64,000 nt of DNA, taken from Pandoraea sp. GTDB taxonomy: Bacteria; Pseudomonadota; Gammaproteobacteria; Burkholderiales; Burkholderiaceae. Within the stretch, counting starts at the first letter, position 1, and the number at the start of each line of letters is the position of its first letter. The DNA is taken from positions 62,001 through 126,000 of the forward strand of contig NZ_SCSK01000001.1 of NCBI RefSeq assembly GCF_004297875.1, written 5' to 3'. This document shows, one piece after another, positions 36,341-46,366 of the stretch. The position numbers and the translations under genes are program-made. Below the pieces are notes generated by a model. It saw only the letters and a list, made by a program, of their open reading frames with translations, was not told where the DNA came from and ran no database searches.

Positions 36341-37285
36341 ATGAGCGAGCAGGGGCGCGGCGGCTTTGCGGCTGATTGTGATTCGATTATGTCCAAGAAG
36401 AAACCCGGGAAATTCGGTTACTTGTTCGGCGCGACCTTGTTGCGCGCCCTGAATTGCCTGCCTTATGGCGTGGTGGGCCGATTCGGCGATGCGCTGGGCA
36501 GCCTGCTGTACCTGATCCCAAGTTCGCGCCGCCGGGTCGTGCACACCAATTTGCGCCTGTGTTTCCCGCACTGGGATGACGCGCAGCGCGAGCGCGTGGC
36601 GCGCGCCGCGTTCCGGCACGCGATTCGCAGCTACGCCGAGCGCAGCGTGCAGTGGTTTGCCGACCGCGAGAAGATGGAGCGACTGGTGCAGGTCGAGAGC
36701 GAAGTGGACCTGACCGATCCCGACATGCCGCCGACGATTCTGCTCGGGTTTCATTTTGTCGGCATCGAGGCGGGCTCGATTTTTATCAACCATGCGCTCA
36801 GGCGGCCATGCGCTTCGCTCTACACGCCGATGTCGAACCCGTTTTTCGACGCGCTGGCCAAACGGCAGCGGGGCCGTTTCGACGCCGAAATGATATCGCG
36901 CGCCGACAGCGCGCGAGAGGTGCTGAGGGTGCTGCGCGAGCGCAAGCCGATCATGCTGGCCGCGGATATGGACTATGGGTTGCGCAATTCGGTGTTCGTG
37001 CCGTTTTTCGGTGTGCAGGCATGCACCCTGACATCGATCTCGCGTCTGGCGCAGGCCGGCCGCGCGCAGATCCTGCCGATCGTCACCGAAGTGCTGCCGA
37101 ATTACCGCGGCTACAAGCTCAAGGTGTTCGCCCCGTGGGAGAATTACCCGAGCGGTGACCCGGTGGCCGATACGCGCCGCATGAATGCCTTCCTCGAGGA
37201 ACAGATCCTGCGCATGCCAGAGCAGTACTACTGGGTGCACAAGCGCTTCAAGACGCGGCCCGAGGGCGAGGCCGGCGTGTATTGA
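36341..37285 (+). CDS. lpxL: Lipid A biosynthesis late acyltransferase (LpxL/HtrB-like)
   Basis: 314 residues from ATG 36341; ATG 36389 ([13 protein letters not shown]) is an alternative 298-residue start. Inner-membrane enzyme that transfers a secondary acyl chain to lipid A. It has a hydrophobic N-terminal anchor region, the HxxxxE catalytic motif in [10 protein letters not shown] (about residue 140), and LAADMDYG, which matches the conserved second block. The order with dapF downstream is usual in Burkholderiales. Which acyl chain is added cannot be read. Confidence 0.9.
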   Translation: MSEQGRGGFAADCDSIMSKKKPGKFGYLFGATLLRALNCLPYGVVGRFGDALGSLLYLIPSSRRRVVHTNLRLCFPHWDDAQRERVARAAFRHAIRSYAERSVQWFADREKMERLVQVESEVDLTDPDMPPTILLGFHFVGIEAGSIFINHALRRPCASLYTPMSNPFFDALAKRQRGRFDAEMISRADSAREVLRVLRERKPIMLAADMDYGLRNSVFVPFFGVQACTLTSISRLAQAGRAQILPIVTEVLPNYRGYKLKVFAPWENYPSGDPVADTRRMNAFLEEQILRMPEQYYWVHKRFKTRPEGEAGVY

Positions 37286-37323
37286 CGCCGGTGCCGGCGC
37301 CGCGACTCCACTACAATAGCGCA

Positions 37324-38172
37324 ATGAAACTCAAATTCACCAAAATGCACGGCGCCGGCAACGACTTTGTCGTGCTCGACGGCATCCATCAACAGGTAGA
37401 CCTGAGTGCCGAGCAATGGCGCGCGCTGGCCGACCGCCACTTCGGTGTGGGCGCGGACCAGCTCCTGGTGGTCGAGAAGCCGACCATCGATGGCGTCGAT
37501 TTCCGCTACCGGATTTTCAATGCGGACGGTGGCGAGGTCGAGCATTGCGGCAATGGCGCGCGCTGCTTCGTCAAATTCGTGCGCGACCATCAGCTGACCG
37601 ACCAGCGCAGCGTGCGCGTACAGGTGCAACAGGGCATTCTCACCCTGACCATGCATGAGGACGGGCAAGTCTCGGTCGATATGGGCCGGCCAGAACTGTC
37701 GCCGGCCAAGGTGCCATTCGACGCGCACGGGCTCACCGGCCGGCCGGAGCATGACGATCTGCTATGGCCGCTCGAGGTCGACGGCAAGACCGTCTGGATC
37801 TCCGTGGTGTCGATGGGCAACCCTCACGCGGTGCAAACGGTCGATGACGTCGAGCGGTTCCCGGTGGCGCACGATGGCCCGCTCATCGAGCGTCATGCGC
37901 GCTTTCCGAACCGGGTCAATGCCGGGTTCATGCAAGTGCTCGATCGTCACACGATCAGGTTGCGCGTCTACGAGCGGGGCGCCGGCGAGACGCTCGCTTG
38001 CGGCACGGGCGCATGCGCGGCGGTGGTGGCCGGCATTCGCCGCGGTTTGCTCGATACCCCGGTAGCAGTGCATACGCACGGCGGCATCCTGTCGATCGCC
38101 TGGGACGGTGCCGGCGCTGTCGTCATGACCGGCGCGGCAACCACCGTGTTCGAAGGCGAAATCGAACTGTAA
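37324..38172 (+). CDS. dapF: Diaminopimelate epimerase
   Basis: 282-residue cofactor-free epimerase converting LL- to meso-diaminopimelate for peptidoglycan and lysine. [10 protein letters not shown] (about residue 8) and the two catalytic cysteines in [13 protein letters not shown] and [13 protein letters not shown] are clear. The start at ATG 37324 gives [15 protein letters not shown]484 and xerC follow in the order known from many gamma- and betaproteobacteria. Confidence 0.96.
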   Translation: MKLKFTKMHGAGNDFVVLDGIHQQVDLSAEQWRALADRHFGVGADQLLVVEKPTIDGVDFRYRIFNADGGEVEHCGNGARCFVKFVRDHQLTDQRSVRVQVQQGILTLTMHEDGQVSVDMGRPELSPAKVPFDAHGLTGRPEHDDLLWPLEVDGKTVWISVVSMGNPHAVQTVDDVERFPVAHDGPLIERHARFPNRVNAGFMQVLDRHTIRLRVYERGAGETLACGTGACAAVVAGIRRGLLDTPVAVHTHGGILSIAWDGAGAVVMTGAATTVFEGEIEL

Positions 38173-38221
38173 TGCGAGGCGCGCACCCTTGGCGGGCGCC
38201 CTCCTCATTTTCACGGACACC

Positions 38222-38890
38222 ATGAACGATCGCGACATTGCCGAATATTTGCAGTCCCACCCCGAATTCTTCGAAAAGCATGCTGAATTGGTGGCCAACA
38301 TCAAGCTGACCAGCCCGCATGGCCAGCGCGCCGTGTCGCTGCAGGAGCGGCAGGTCGAGATGCAGCGCGACAAAAACAAGCAGCTCGAACGCCGTCTGGC
38401 CGAGCTGCTGCGTTATGGTCACGAGAACGACGGCACCTCGAGCAAAATTCATCGCTGGACTTTGCAAGTGCTCGGCGAGCGCGATCCGCACGCCGTGCCG
38501 GGCGCCATCACGCGAGGCTTGCGTGAGGTGTTCGACGTGCCGGTCTCGGCATTGCGCGCGTGGCATGTCGACGAACCTTATCAGCCGGCCGAATTTGCGC
38601 GCAATGTCAGCGAGGAAGTGCGCATCTTCGCGGGCAGTCTGAGCACTCCGTACTGCGGCAGCAACACCGGCTTCGAGGCGGTGACCTGGCTGGGCGCCGA
38701 AGTCGAGCCCGCATCGGTGGCGCTGCTGGCCTTGCGCGATCCGCTGCGCGAGGACGCCGAAGTATTCGGGTTGCTGGTCATGGGCTCGCCCGACCCGCGT
38801 CGCTTTCACGCAGGCATGTCGACCGATTTCCTCACGCAGATCGGGCAGCTGGCCAGCGCCACGCTCGGCAGGCTGCGGACCACCTGCTAA
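38222..38890 (+). CDS. DUF484 family protein
   Basis: 222-residue cytoplasmic protein of the DUF484 (GAF-like) family, starting MNDRDIAEYLQSHPEFFEKH, the conserved opening. A helical linker (RQVEMQRDKNKQLERRLAEL) precedes a GAF-like domain (about 80-215) ending FLTQIGQLASATLGRL. Consistently found between dapF and xerC; function unknown. Confidence 0.9.
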   Translation: MNDRDIAEYLQSHPEFFEKHAELVANIKLTSPHGQRAVSLQERQVEMQRDKNKQLERRLAELLRYGHENDGTSSKIHRWTLQVLGERDPHAVPGAITRGLREVFDVPVSALRAWHVDEPYQPAEFARNVSEEVRIFAGSLSTPYCGSNTGFEAVTWLGAEVEPASVALLALRDPLREDAEVFGLLVMGSPDPRRFHAGMSTDFLTQIGQLASATLGRLRTTC

Positions 38891-38907
38891 GCGCTGTCCA
38901 AAGCCCC

Positions 38908-39873
38908 ATGCCGACCCGCGCAGACGACCTCGCCGAGCCTGAATCTGGGCGAGCCGGGCAAGCGCAGGTGCATGAATATCTCGCGGCACTGGCGACCGAG
39001 CGCAAGCTCGCCACGCATACGCTGGAGGGCTATCGACGCGATCTGGCGCAATTGATGCAGCTGGCCGACGGCAGGGCGCTGGCGCAATTGACGCATCCCG
39101 ATATTCGCCGGTTTGCCATGCAATTGCATGCGCAAGGCCTGAGCGGGCGCTCTATTGCGCGCAAATTGTCGGCCTGGCGCGGATTCTTCGCGTGGCTGGC
39201 GCAGCGCGTGGCGCTCGCGGCCAATCCGGTCAATGGGGTGCGCGCGCCCAAGAGCCCCAAACCCTTGCCCAAGGCATTGTCGGCCGAGCAGGCCGTGGCG
39301 CTCACGGCCTATTGTGCAGGTGACGAGCCGCTTGCCCGGCGCAATCACGCGATGTTCGAGTTGCTTTATTCGTCCGGGCTGCGCCTGTCCGAACTGGTCA
39401 GTCTCGATACAGCATTCTTTGACAGCTCCGGCTATCGTTCACGCAGCTGGCTCAACGCCGCCGAGCACGAAGTCGTGGTGACAGGCAAAGGCGGAAAAAT
39501 GCGCAGCGTACCGGTTGGCAGCCATGCGGCCAAGGCCCTTCAGGCGTGGCTGGCCGTGCGCGAACAAATGGCCAGGGGCGAGCCGCACGCCCTTTTTCTG
39601 TCGGTGCGCGGAGCCCGCATCAATGCCCGAGCCGTTCAGCTTGCGCTCGAGCAGCACGCGCTGGCCGCGGGCTTGCCAACCCATGTGCATCCGCACATGC
39701 TGCGGCACTCGTTCGCCTCCCACGTGCTGCAATCGAGCGGCGATCTGCGCGCGGTGCAGGAAATGCTGGGGCACGCCAATATTTCCACCACGCAGATCTA
39801 TACCAAGCTCGACTTCCAGCATCTGGCCAAGGTTTATGATCAGGCCCATCCGCGCGCCAAAAAGAAAGATTGA
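38908..39873 (+). CDS. xerC: Tyrosine recombinase XerC
   Basis: 321 residues. With XerD it resolves chromosome dimers at dif. N-terminal SAM-like core-binding domain (residues about 20-105) and catalytic domain with the tyrosine recombinase set: arginine in SGLRLSELV, lysine in GKGGKMRSVPVG, HMLRHSFASHVLQ, GHANISTTQIYT with the nucleophilic tyrosine. Context (dapF-DUF484-xerC) marks it as the housekeeping recombinase rather than an integrase. An insert between SGLRLSELVSLD and the lysine motif (FDSSGYRSRSWLN) is typical for this order. Confidence 0.94.
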   Translation: MPTRADDLAEPESGRAGQAQVHEYLAALATERKLATHTLEGYRRDLAQLMQLADGRALAQLTHPDIRRFAMQLHAQGLSGRSIARKLSAWRGFFAWLAQRVALAANPVNGVRAPKSPKPLPKALSAEQAVALTAYCAGDEPLARRNHAMFELLYSSGLRLSELVSLDTAFFDSSGYRSRSWLNAAEHEVVVTGKGGKMRSVPVGSHAAKALQAWLAVREQMARGEPHALFLSVRGARINARAVQLALEQHALAAGLPTHVHPHMLRHSFASHVLQSSGDLRAVQEMLGHANISTTQIYTKLDFQHLAKVYDQAHPRAKKKD

Positions 39874-39969
39874 GCCGGGTCGCCGGGGCGGGTGTATCAT
39901 GCGGCCCTCTTCGCCGGGCCCCGCCGCCGTGCCAGCGCCCGCGCCGATCCCTCGCACAGCCTTGCATCC

Positions 39970-41169
39970 ATGAACACACTGATCCTCAAACCCGGTAAGG
40001 AAAAGTCGCTCTTGCGCCGCCATCCATGGATCTATGCGGGCGCCGTCGCGCGCGTGGAGGGCAAGCCCGCGCTGGGTGCCACGGTTGTGGTCAAGGCTGA
40101 CGACGGCCGCTTTCTGGCGCGTGCGGCGTACAGCCCGCACTCGGCGATCCGCGCCCGGGTATGGACCCTCAACGAGGCAGAGCCGGTCGATCATGCATTT
40201 TTCAAGCGTCGCGTCCAGACGGCGCTTGCCTACCGCGAGGCCATGGTGCCCGGCACGGCGGCCGTGCGGTTGATTTTTGGCGAGGCCGATGGCCTGCCGG
40301 GGCTGATTGTCGATCGCTATCGCGGCGAGCATGGGGCTGACCAATTGGTCTGCCAATTCATGGCCGCCGGCGTCGAGCACTGGAAGGCGGCACTGGTGGC
40401 GGCACTCACCTCCGCCACCGGCTGTCCCAACGTCTATGAGCGCTCGGACGTCGCGGTGCGCGAGCGCGAAGGGCTGGCCAGCATCACCGGCGTGCTGGCC
40501 GGGGCCGAGCCGCCCGAGGCACTGCTGACCGAAGAGAGCGGCATACGCTATCACGTCGACGTGCGTCGTGGCCACAAGACCGGGTTTTATATCGATCAGC
40601 GCGACAATCGCCTGCTGATTCAGCAGCAGGCGGCGGGGCGCGACGTGCTCAACTGCTTTTGCTATACCGGTGGCTTTTCGCTGGCGGCCCTCAAGGGCGG
40701 AGCACGCCACGTGATTTCGATCGACTCTTCCGGCGAGGCGCTCGCGCTGGCTGCGCGCAACGCACAGGCCAATGGCTTCGAAGCGTCGCGCGCCGAGTGG
40801 CGGGACGCGGACGTGTTCAAGACGCTGCGAGCGCTGCGCGAGGAAGGCAAGAGTTTTGACATGATCGTGCTCGATCCCCCGAAATTCGCGCCGTCTCCGC
40901 AACACGTGACGCGCGCCGCGCGCGCCTACAAGGACATCAATATGGCAGCGCTGCGCCTGTTGCGCCCCGGCGGCCAGTTGTGGACCTATTCGTGTTCCGG
41001 CGCGATCGACGGCGAATTGTTCCAGAAGATCGTGGCCGGCGCGGCGGCCGATGCCGGCGTCGACGCCCGCCTGCTCAGACGCCTGTCGGCCGGGCTCGAT
41101 CATCCGATGCTGATGAGCTTTCCCGAAGGCGAATATCTGAAAGGGTTGTGGCTGCAGCGGGCCGATTAA
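39970..41169 (+). CDS. rlmI: 23S rRNA m5C methyltransferase RlmI-like
   Basis: 399 residues. N-terminal PUA domain (KPGKEKSLLRRHPWIYAGAV, to about residue 75) and a Rossmann methyltransferase domain with DVLNCFCYTGGFSLAAL, MIVLDPPKFAPS and YSCSGAIDGELF holding the catalytic cysteine. This arrangement matches RlmI (m5C1962 of 23S rRNA). The start at ATG 39970 fits the family; an upstream frame from 39892 does not. Next gene is 94 bp away. Confidence 0.9.
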   Translation: MNTLILKPGKEKSLLRRHPWIYAGAVARVEGKPALGATVVVKADDGRFLARAAYSPHSAIRARVWTLNEAEPVDHAFFKRRVQTALAYREAMVPGTAAVRLIFGEADGLPGLIVDRYRGEHGADQLVCQFMAAGVEHWKAALVAALTSATGCPNVYERSDVAVREREGLASITGVLAGAEPPEALLTEESGIRYHVDVRRGHKTGFYIDQRDNRLLIQQQAAGRDVLNCFCYTGGFSLAALKGGARHVISIDSSGEALALAARNAQANGFEASRAEWRDADVFKTLRALREEGKSFDMIVLDPPKFAPSPQHVTRAARAYKDINMAALRLLRPGGQLWTYSCSGAIDGELFQKIVAGAAADAGVDARLLRRLSAGLDHPMLMSFPEGEYLKGLWLQRAD

Positions 41170-41218
41170 CGACTGGCGCGGCCGGCTGACGAGCCCGCGA
41201 GGGTGGCGCCATGCTGAT

Positions 41219-41231
41219 GCAACTCTGTTGC
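41219..41231. promoter_or_regulatory. Inverted repeat upstream of the Fur/Zur-type gene, possible operator
   Basis: GCAAC TCT GTTGC at 41219-41231, about 30 bp before the regulator start. Dyad symmetry and position would suit autoregulation by a Fur-family dimer, but no consensus could be compared here. Confidence 0.3.
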
Positions 41232-41262
41232 GTCTGTAAAATGGCTGTGCTTAAATCGGCCC

Positions 41263-41742
41263 ATGGATAAGCTTGTCTTGCAGCCCTACCTGGAACAGGC
41301 GTGTGACCGTCTACGCGAGCGCGGCGAGCGGGTGACGGCTGCCCGCGCCAGGATTTTCGCGCTGCTGCTCAAGGCCGGCCGGCCGCTGGCGCATCATGAA
41401 GTGCTGGCCGCCCTGGCCGGCGATCCGCTCGACCGGGTGACCGTCTACCGCGTGCTCGACTGGCTGGTGGCGCAAGGCTGGGCGCTCAGGCAGGTCGGCG
41501 ACGACCGGCTTTACCGCTTTGCGATGGCAACGGCCGCGGGCGCCGAGCAGGCGCTGGCGGCACAACCCCACGCCGGGCATGGTCATTTCCGCTGCATGCA
41601 GTGCCATCGCACCTTTTGCCTTGACGATTGGCCGGCTCGCCCCCAACTGAGCGGGCACGAGTTCAGGCGGTTACCGCGGGGCTTTGTCGGCGAGCAGATC
41701 GAATTTACCGTTCGGGGCAGGTGCGCTCAATGCGCGAGTTGA
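41263..41742 (+). CDS. Fur-family metal regulator, probably Zur
   Basis: 159 residues. Winged-helix DNA-binding N-terminus (RVTAARARIFALLLKAGRPL, DRVTVYRVLDWLVAQG) and a C-terminal metal-binding part with HAGHGHFRCMQCHRTFCL and RGRCAQC, giving two CxxC pairs for structural zinc. The short length and the directly adjacent CobW-family GTPase favour a zinc-uptake regulator, but peroxide- or iron-sensing cannot be ruled out from sequence. Confidence 0.82.
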   Translation: MDKLVLQPYLEQACDRLRERGERVTAARARIFALLLKAGRPLAHHEVLAALAGDPLDRVTVYRVLDWLVAQGWALRQVGDDRLYRFAMATAAGAEQALAAQPHAGHGHFRCMQCHRTFCLDDWPARPQLSGHEFRRLPRGFVGEQIEFTVRGRCAQCAS

Positions 41743-41805
41743 CGGCGCTGGTTGAAGCCCTGGCTTTCGGATTTCAGCAATTTCATTGAAAAGGACCTCA
41801 TCTCC

Positions 41806-42837
41806 ATGATTCCCGTGACCATCCTGACCGGCTTTCTCGGCAGTGGCAAAACGACGCTGCTCAAGCGGATCCTTACCGAAGCGCACGGCATGAAGATCGC
41901 CGTGATCGAAAACGAATTCGGCGAGGAGAATATCGATAACGATATTCTGGTGCAGGAAAGCAGCGAGCAGATCGTGCAGATGAGCAATGGCTGCATCTGC
42001 TGCACGATTCGCGGCGATCTGGTGCAGGCGCTGTCCGATCTGAATACGCGGCGCGATGACGGGCAGATCGCGTTTGATCGCGTCGTGATCGAGACGACGG
42101 GGCTGGCCAATCCGGGCCCGGTCGCGCAAACTTTTTTCATCGACGACGAAATCGCCGATACGTACCGGCTCGATGCGGTCATCACGCTGGTCGACGCCAA
42201 GCACGGCCAGCAGCAGCTCGATCAGCACGAGGTCGTGCAGCGGCAGGTCGGGTTCGCCGACCGCCTGTTCATCACCAAGTCCGACCAGGTAAACGAAGCC
42301 GAGCTGGCCGAACTCAAGCATCGCCTCACGCATATGAACCCGCGCGCGCCTCAGCAGCAGGTCAACTTCGGGGATGCGAACCTGAAAGACTTTTTCGATC
42401 TGAACGGATTCAATCTGAACGAGAAGCTGGACATCGACCCCGATTTTCTCGCCGACGAGGCCCACGAGCATGAGCATGGGCACGATCACGATCACGCGCA
42501 TTGCGGTCATGATCACCACCACCATCATCACGCTCACGACGATGCGATCAAATCCTTCACGTTCCGCAGTGAGCGTCCTTTCGATGCGGCAAAGCTGGAG
42601 GATTTCCTGGGCAGCATTCTGCAGGTGTACGGCGAGCGCTTATTGCGTTATAAAGGTGTGTTGAGCATGAAAGGCGTTCCCCGGCGGGTGGTTTTCCAAG
42701 GCGTGCATCAGATGATGGGCAGCGACCTGGGACGACCGTGGCAGATCGGCGAGCGGCCGAATACCAAAATGGTATTTATCGGGGCCGATTTGCCGAAAGA
42801 GATTATTCTGCAAGGATTGGAGCGCTGCCTGATTTAA
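41806..42837 (+). CDS. CobW/COG0523-family GTPase (ZigA/YeiR-like zinc metallochaperone)
   Basis: 343 residues. P-loop GFLGSGKTTLLK (residue 8), ENEFGEENIDND, the metal-binding CICC motif (about residue 64), ITKSD for guanine recognition, and a very His-rich loop (about residues 222-245, with about 14 His in a 25-residue stretch) that would bind several metal ions. The C-terminal CobW domain ends NTKMVFIGADLPKEII. Proteins of this family deliver zinc to client enzymes under zinc limitation; the preceding regulator gene and following zinc-poor DksA support that. Confidence 0.88.
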   Translation: MIPVTILTGFLGSGKTTLLKRILTEAHGMKIAVIENEFGEENIDNDILVQESSEQIVQMSNGCICCTIRGDLVQALSDLNTRRDDGQIAFDRVVIETTGLANPGPVAQTFFIDDEIADTYRLDAVITLVDAKHGQQQLDQHEVVQRQVGFADRLFITKSDQVNEAELAELKHRLTHMNPRAPQQQVNFGDANLKDFFDLNGFNLNEKLDIDPDFLADEAHEHEHGHDHDHAHCGHDHHHHHHAHDDAIKSFTFRSERPFDAAKLEDFLGSILQVYGERLLRYKGVLSMKGVPRRVVFQGVHQMMGSDLGRPWQIGERPNTKMVFIGADLPKEIILQGLERCLI

Positions 42838-43188
42838 CGGGCAACAGGCGTTCCGGGCATTGAAGAATGATTCGGTTACAATACCTGCCCACCGGGGGTC
42901 GCGGCGCCAGCGCGCCGCATGCACATTGCCGGTGCAATGGTAAGAAGGGTGCGTATCGCCAAACGGGGTGCGGGAGCGTTGGAGCGACCCATTTCGAGGC
43001 GGCAGCGGGGTGGGAGACACCGCGCTGCGTCTGATGGCGGGATGGTTCGGCGATGCGGCACACCAGGAGGTTAGCCCGGAGCCGTATTGCCACGTGACCG
43101 ATACGGAACCGGTAGCACTGGCGCTGAGGCCGGCGATATGCCGGCTGCGGCATCGCCAGCCAATCCGAGAGAGATGCCACAAAAACCC
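42838..43188 (+). promoter_or_regulatory. Long, structured leader region before dksA
   Basis: 351 bp without a convincing gene. A possible -10 (TACAAT near 42876) would start a long untranslated leader. Several local hairpins are visible: CATTGC/GCAATG near 42922-42937, CCGTAT/ATACGG near 43080-43105, and CCGGC-gatat-GCCGG near 43131-43145. No known riboswitch class recognised. An in-frame start at 43087 would extend DksA by 34 unrelated residues and is not favoured. Confidence 0.4.
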
Positions 43189-43608
43189 ATGAGCAAGAAA
43201 AAACTTTTGACCGAAGCCGAAATCCTGAAGATGAGCGAGAAGGATTACATGAACGAGGATCAGCTCGCGTTCTTCAAGCATCGGCTCGAGCAGCTTCAGG
43301 AAGAAATTCTTCGCAATGCGGGGCAAACGACGGAGAATCTGCGTGAGACCGTGATTGTCCCCGACCCGGCCGACCGCGCGACCATCGAGGAAGAGCACGC
43401 GCTCGAGTTGCGCACGCGCGATCGGGAGCGCAAGCTTCTCAAGAAGGTGCAACAGTCGCTCGCGCGCATCGAATCGGGCGAATACGGCTGGTGCGAGGAA
43501 ACCGGCGAGCCGATCGGCGTGCCGCGATTGCTGGCGCGGCCGACCGCCACGCTGTCGCTCGAAGCGCAGGAGCGGCGCGAATTGCGCCAAAAACTGTTCG
43601 GCGACTGA
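43189..43608 (+). CDS. dksA: RNA polymerase-binding factor DksA, zinc-ligand-poor form
   Basis: 139 residues from ATG 43189 (MSKKKLLTEAEILKMSEKDY). DksA enters the RNA polymerase secondary channel and, with ppGpp, represses rRNA promoters. The coiled coil (about 30-105) carries the tip motif DPADRATIEEEHALELRTRD with the acidic tip. The C-terminal zinc finger is degenerate: GWCEETGEPIG and ATLSLEA keep only one of the four usual cysteines (pattern C-T-S-A), like the zinc-independent DksA2 described in Pseudomonas. Strong terminators follow. Confidence 0.93.
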   Translation: MSKKKLLTEAEILKMSEKDYMNEDQLAFFKHRLEQLQEEILRNAGQTTENLRETVIVPDPADRATIEEEHALELRTRDRERKLLKKVQQSLARIESGEYGWCEETGEPIGVPRLLARPTATLSLEAQERRELRQKLFGD

Positions 43609-43670
43609 TCGGTCTGCAACACAACCGCACCAGTGTGGTTTTTTAATCACACTGGTAACGAGTTTCCCCG

Positions 43671-43699
43671 AAAAGCACACGCAGCGCGTGTGCTTTTTT
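43671..43699 (+). terminator. Rho-independent terminator after dksA
   Basis: AGCACACGC / GCGTGTGCT (43674-43682 with 43686-43694), 3-base loop, followed by a T run. A second inverted repeat, ACCAGTGTG / CACACTGGT (43629-43637 with 43648-43656), lies just upstream and may add to termination. Confidence 0.85.
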
Positions 43700-43715
43700 C
43701 ATGCTGCGCCGCGGC

Positions 43716-43742
43716 CTTGATATTTTTTTGGCTGCCCTAAAC
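43716..43742 (+). promoter_or_regulatory. Candidate sigma-32 promoter for hslVU
   Basis: CTTGATA (43716-43722) and CCCTAAAC (43735-43742) with a 12-bp spacer resemble the RpoH consensus, and hslVU is a heat-shock operon. The -10 match is imperfect. Confidence 0.5.
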
Positions 43743-43762
43743 TACAAAAACAATCTTCGTCC

Positions 43763-43804
43763 AAACCGCCGGCGGTCACCTCCCGCGGCCTTGGGCGGTT
43801 TTTC
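43763..43804 (+). promoter_or_regulatory. Terminator-like hairpin in the hslV leader
   Basis: AAACCGCC (43763-43770) can pair with GGCGGTTT (43794-43801) and is followed by T residues, 35 bp before the hslV ATG. It could be an attenuator or an RNA-stability element; its long loop (about 23 nt) can itself pair, so an alternative fold exists. Confidence 0.35.
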
Positions 43805-43838
43805 ACGGGCAGATCGTGCCCCTCTAGAAGGAACAGGC

Positions 43839-44375
43839 ATGGAGCAATATCACGGTACGACGATTGTCTCGGTTCGGCGCGGCAACCAGGTGGCGCTGGG
43901 CGGCGACGGCCAGGTCACATTGGGCAATATCGTCATGAAGGGCAGCGCGCGCAAGGTGCGCCGCATTTACCAGGGCAAGGTGCTGGTGGGCTTCGCGGGC
44001 GGCACCGCCGACGCTTTTTCGTTGCTGGACCGCTTCGAGGCCAAGCTCGAGAAGCATCAGGGCAATCTGACGCGTGCCGCGGTCGAACTCGCCAAGGATT
44101 GGCGCACCGATCGCATGTTGCGCCGGCTCGAGGCGATGCTGATCGCCGCCGACAGCGAGACCACGCTGGTGTTGACGGGCAACGGGGACGTGCTCGACCC
44201 GGAAGGCGGCATTGCCGCGATCGGTTCGGGCGGCTCCTACGCGCAAGCCGCAGCTCGCGCGCTGTTCGAAAACACTGACTTGACGCCCGAAGAGATCGTG
44301 CGCAAGTCGCTGGCCATCGCCGGCGAGATGTGCATCTACACCAACAGCAACCACATCATCGAGACGCTCGAATAA
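43839..44375 (+). CDS. hslV: ATP-dependent protease subunit HslV (ClpQ)
   Basis: 178-residue threonine protease forming the proteolytic chamber of HslVU. It begins [15 protein letters not shown]: a short propeptide of six residues before the catalytic threonine, usual in Burkholderia relatives. [20 protein letters not shown] and [15 protein letters not shown] follow the family. AGAAGGA lies before ATG 43839. hslU starts 21 bp downstream. Confidence 0.96.
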   Translation: MEQYHGTTIVSVRRGNQVALGGDGQVTLGNIVMKGSARKVRRIYQGKVLVGFAGGTADAFSLLDRFEAKLEKHQGNLTRAAVELAKDWRTDRMLRRLEAMLIAADSETTLVLTGNGDVLDPEGGIAAIGSGGSYAQAAARALFENTDLTPEEIVRKSLAIAGEMCIYTNSNHIIETLE

Positions 44376-44396
44376 GCGGGCCACAGGATCGGACTC

Positions 44397-45752
<1,356 letters not shown>

Positions 45753-45789
45753 GGCGGCGCGCCTGCGGCGTGTTGCCTGATGATATTGA

Positions 45790-45816
45790 TTGGCCGCCTG
45801 CGCGGCCAATTTTTTT
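45790..45816 (+). terminator. Rho-independent terminator after hslU
   Basis: TTGGCCGC / GCGGCCAA stem (45790-45797 with 45802-45809) followed by seven T residues; 38 bp after the hslU stop and just beyond the end of the convergent regulator gene. Confidence 0.88.
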
Positions 45817-45823
45817 GCCCTCG

Positions 45824-46366
45824 CTATTGCTTGACCGGCTTCTTGGCGAGTTTGCGCTGCAATGTGCGGCGATGCATGTTCAGGGCGCGGGCGGTGGCCG
45901 AGACATTGCCCTCGTGCTCGGCCAGGACACGCTGGATATGCTCCCACTCCAGCCGAGCCACCGACAGCGGCGACGGGCGCTCGAGGGCCGCCTCGGCACG
46001 CGCCTCGCTTGCGTCCAGGCGCAGTGACGCCAGGATCGTCTCGGCATTGGCCGGTTTGGCCAGATAATTGTCGGCGCCGTCTTTGACGGCCTGCACGGCC
46101 GTGGCGATGCTGGCGTAGCCGGTCAGCACCAAAATACTGGCCTTGGGCTGCAGCGCGCGCAACGGCGCGATCAGCGGCAGGCCGGGATCCGGCCCCAGGT
46201 GCAGGTCGACGGTGATCGCGTCGAACGCGCGCGTGCGCGCCAGCGCCAGCGCCGCGCTCGCATCGTGCGCGATCTGCACGGCAAAGCCGCGACGCGTGAG
46301 CGCGCGTGCCAGCGTGCTGGCAAATACGGGGTTGTCGTCGATCAGAAGAAAATGCTGCTCGCTCAT
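45824..46366 (-). CDS. regA: RegA/PrrA/ActR-type redox response regulator
   Basis: 180-residue regulator. Receiver domain with LLIDDNPVFA, the phospho-acceptor aspartate in ITVDLHLGPDPG, LTGYASIATAVQAVKDGA and the conserved lysine in YLAKPAN; the C-terminal Fis-type helix-turn-helix (SATARALNMHRRTLQRKLAK) is nearly identical to the RegA family. It starts inside the kinase stop codon (ATGA at 46363-46366). In other proteobacteria the family controls respiration and redox balance. Confidence 0.9.
   Translation of the reverse strand: MSEQHFLLIDDNPVFASTLARALTRRGFAVQIAHDASAALALARTRAFDAITVDLHLGPDPGLPLIAPLRALQPKASILVLTGYASIATAVQAVKDGADNYLAKPANAETILASLRLDASEARAEAALERPSPLSVARLEWEHIQRVLAEHEGNVSATARALNMHRRTLQRKLAKKPVKQ

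Noticed and set aside
42890-43180. Cobalamin-type riboswitch or RNase P-like RNA before dksA
   Set aside because: Conserved boxes of those RNAs are missing; only local hairpins remain.
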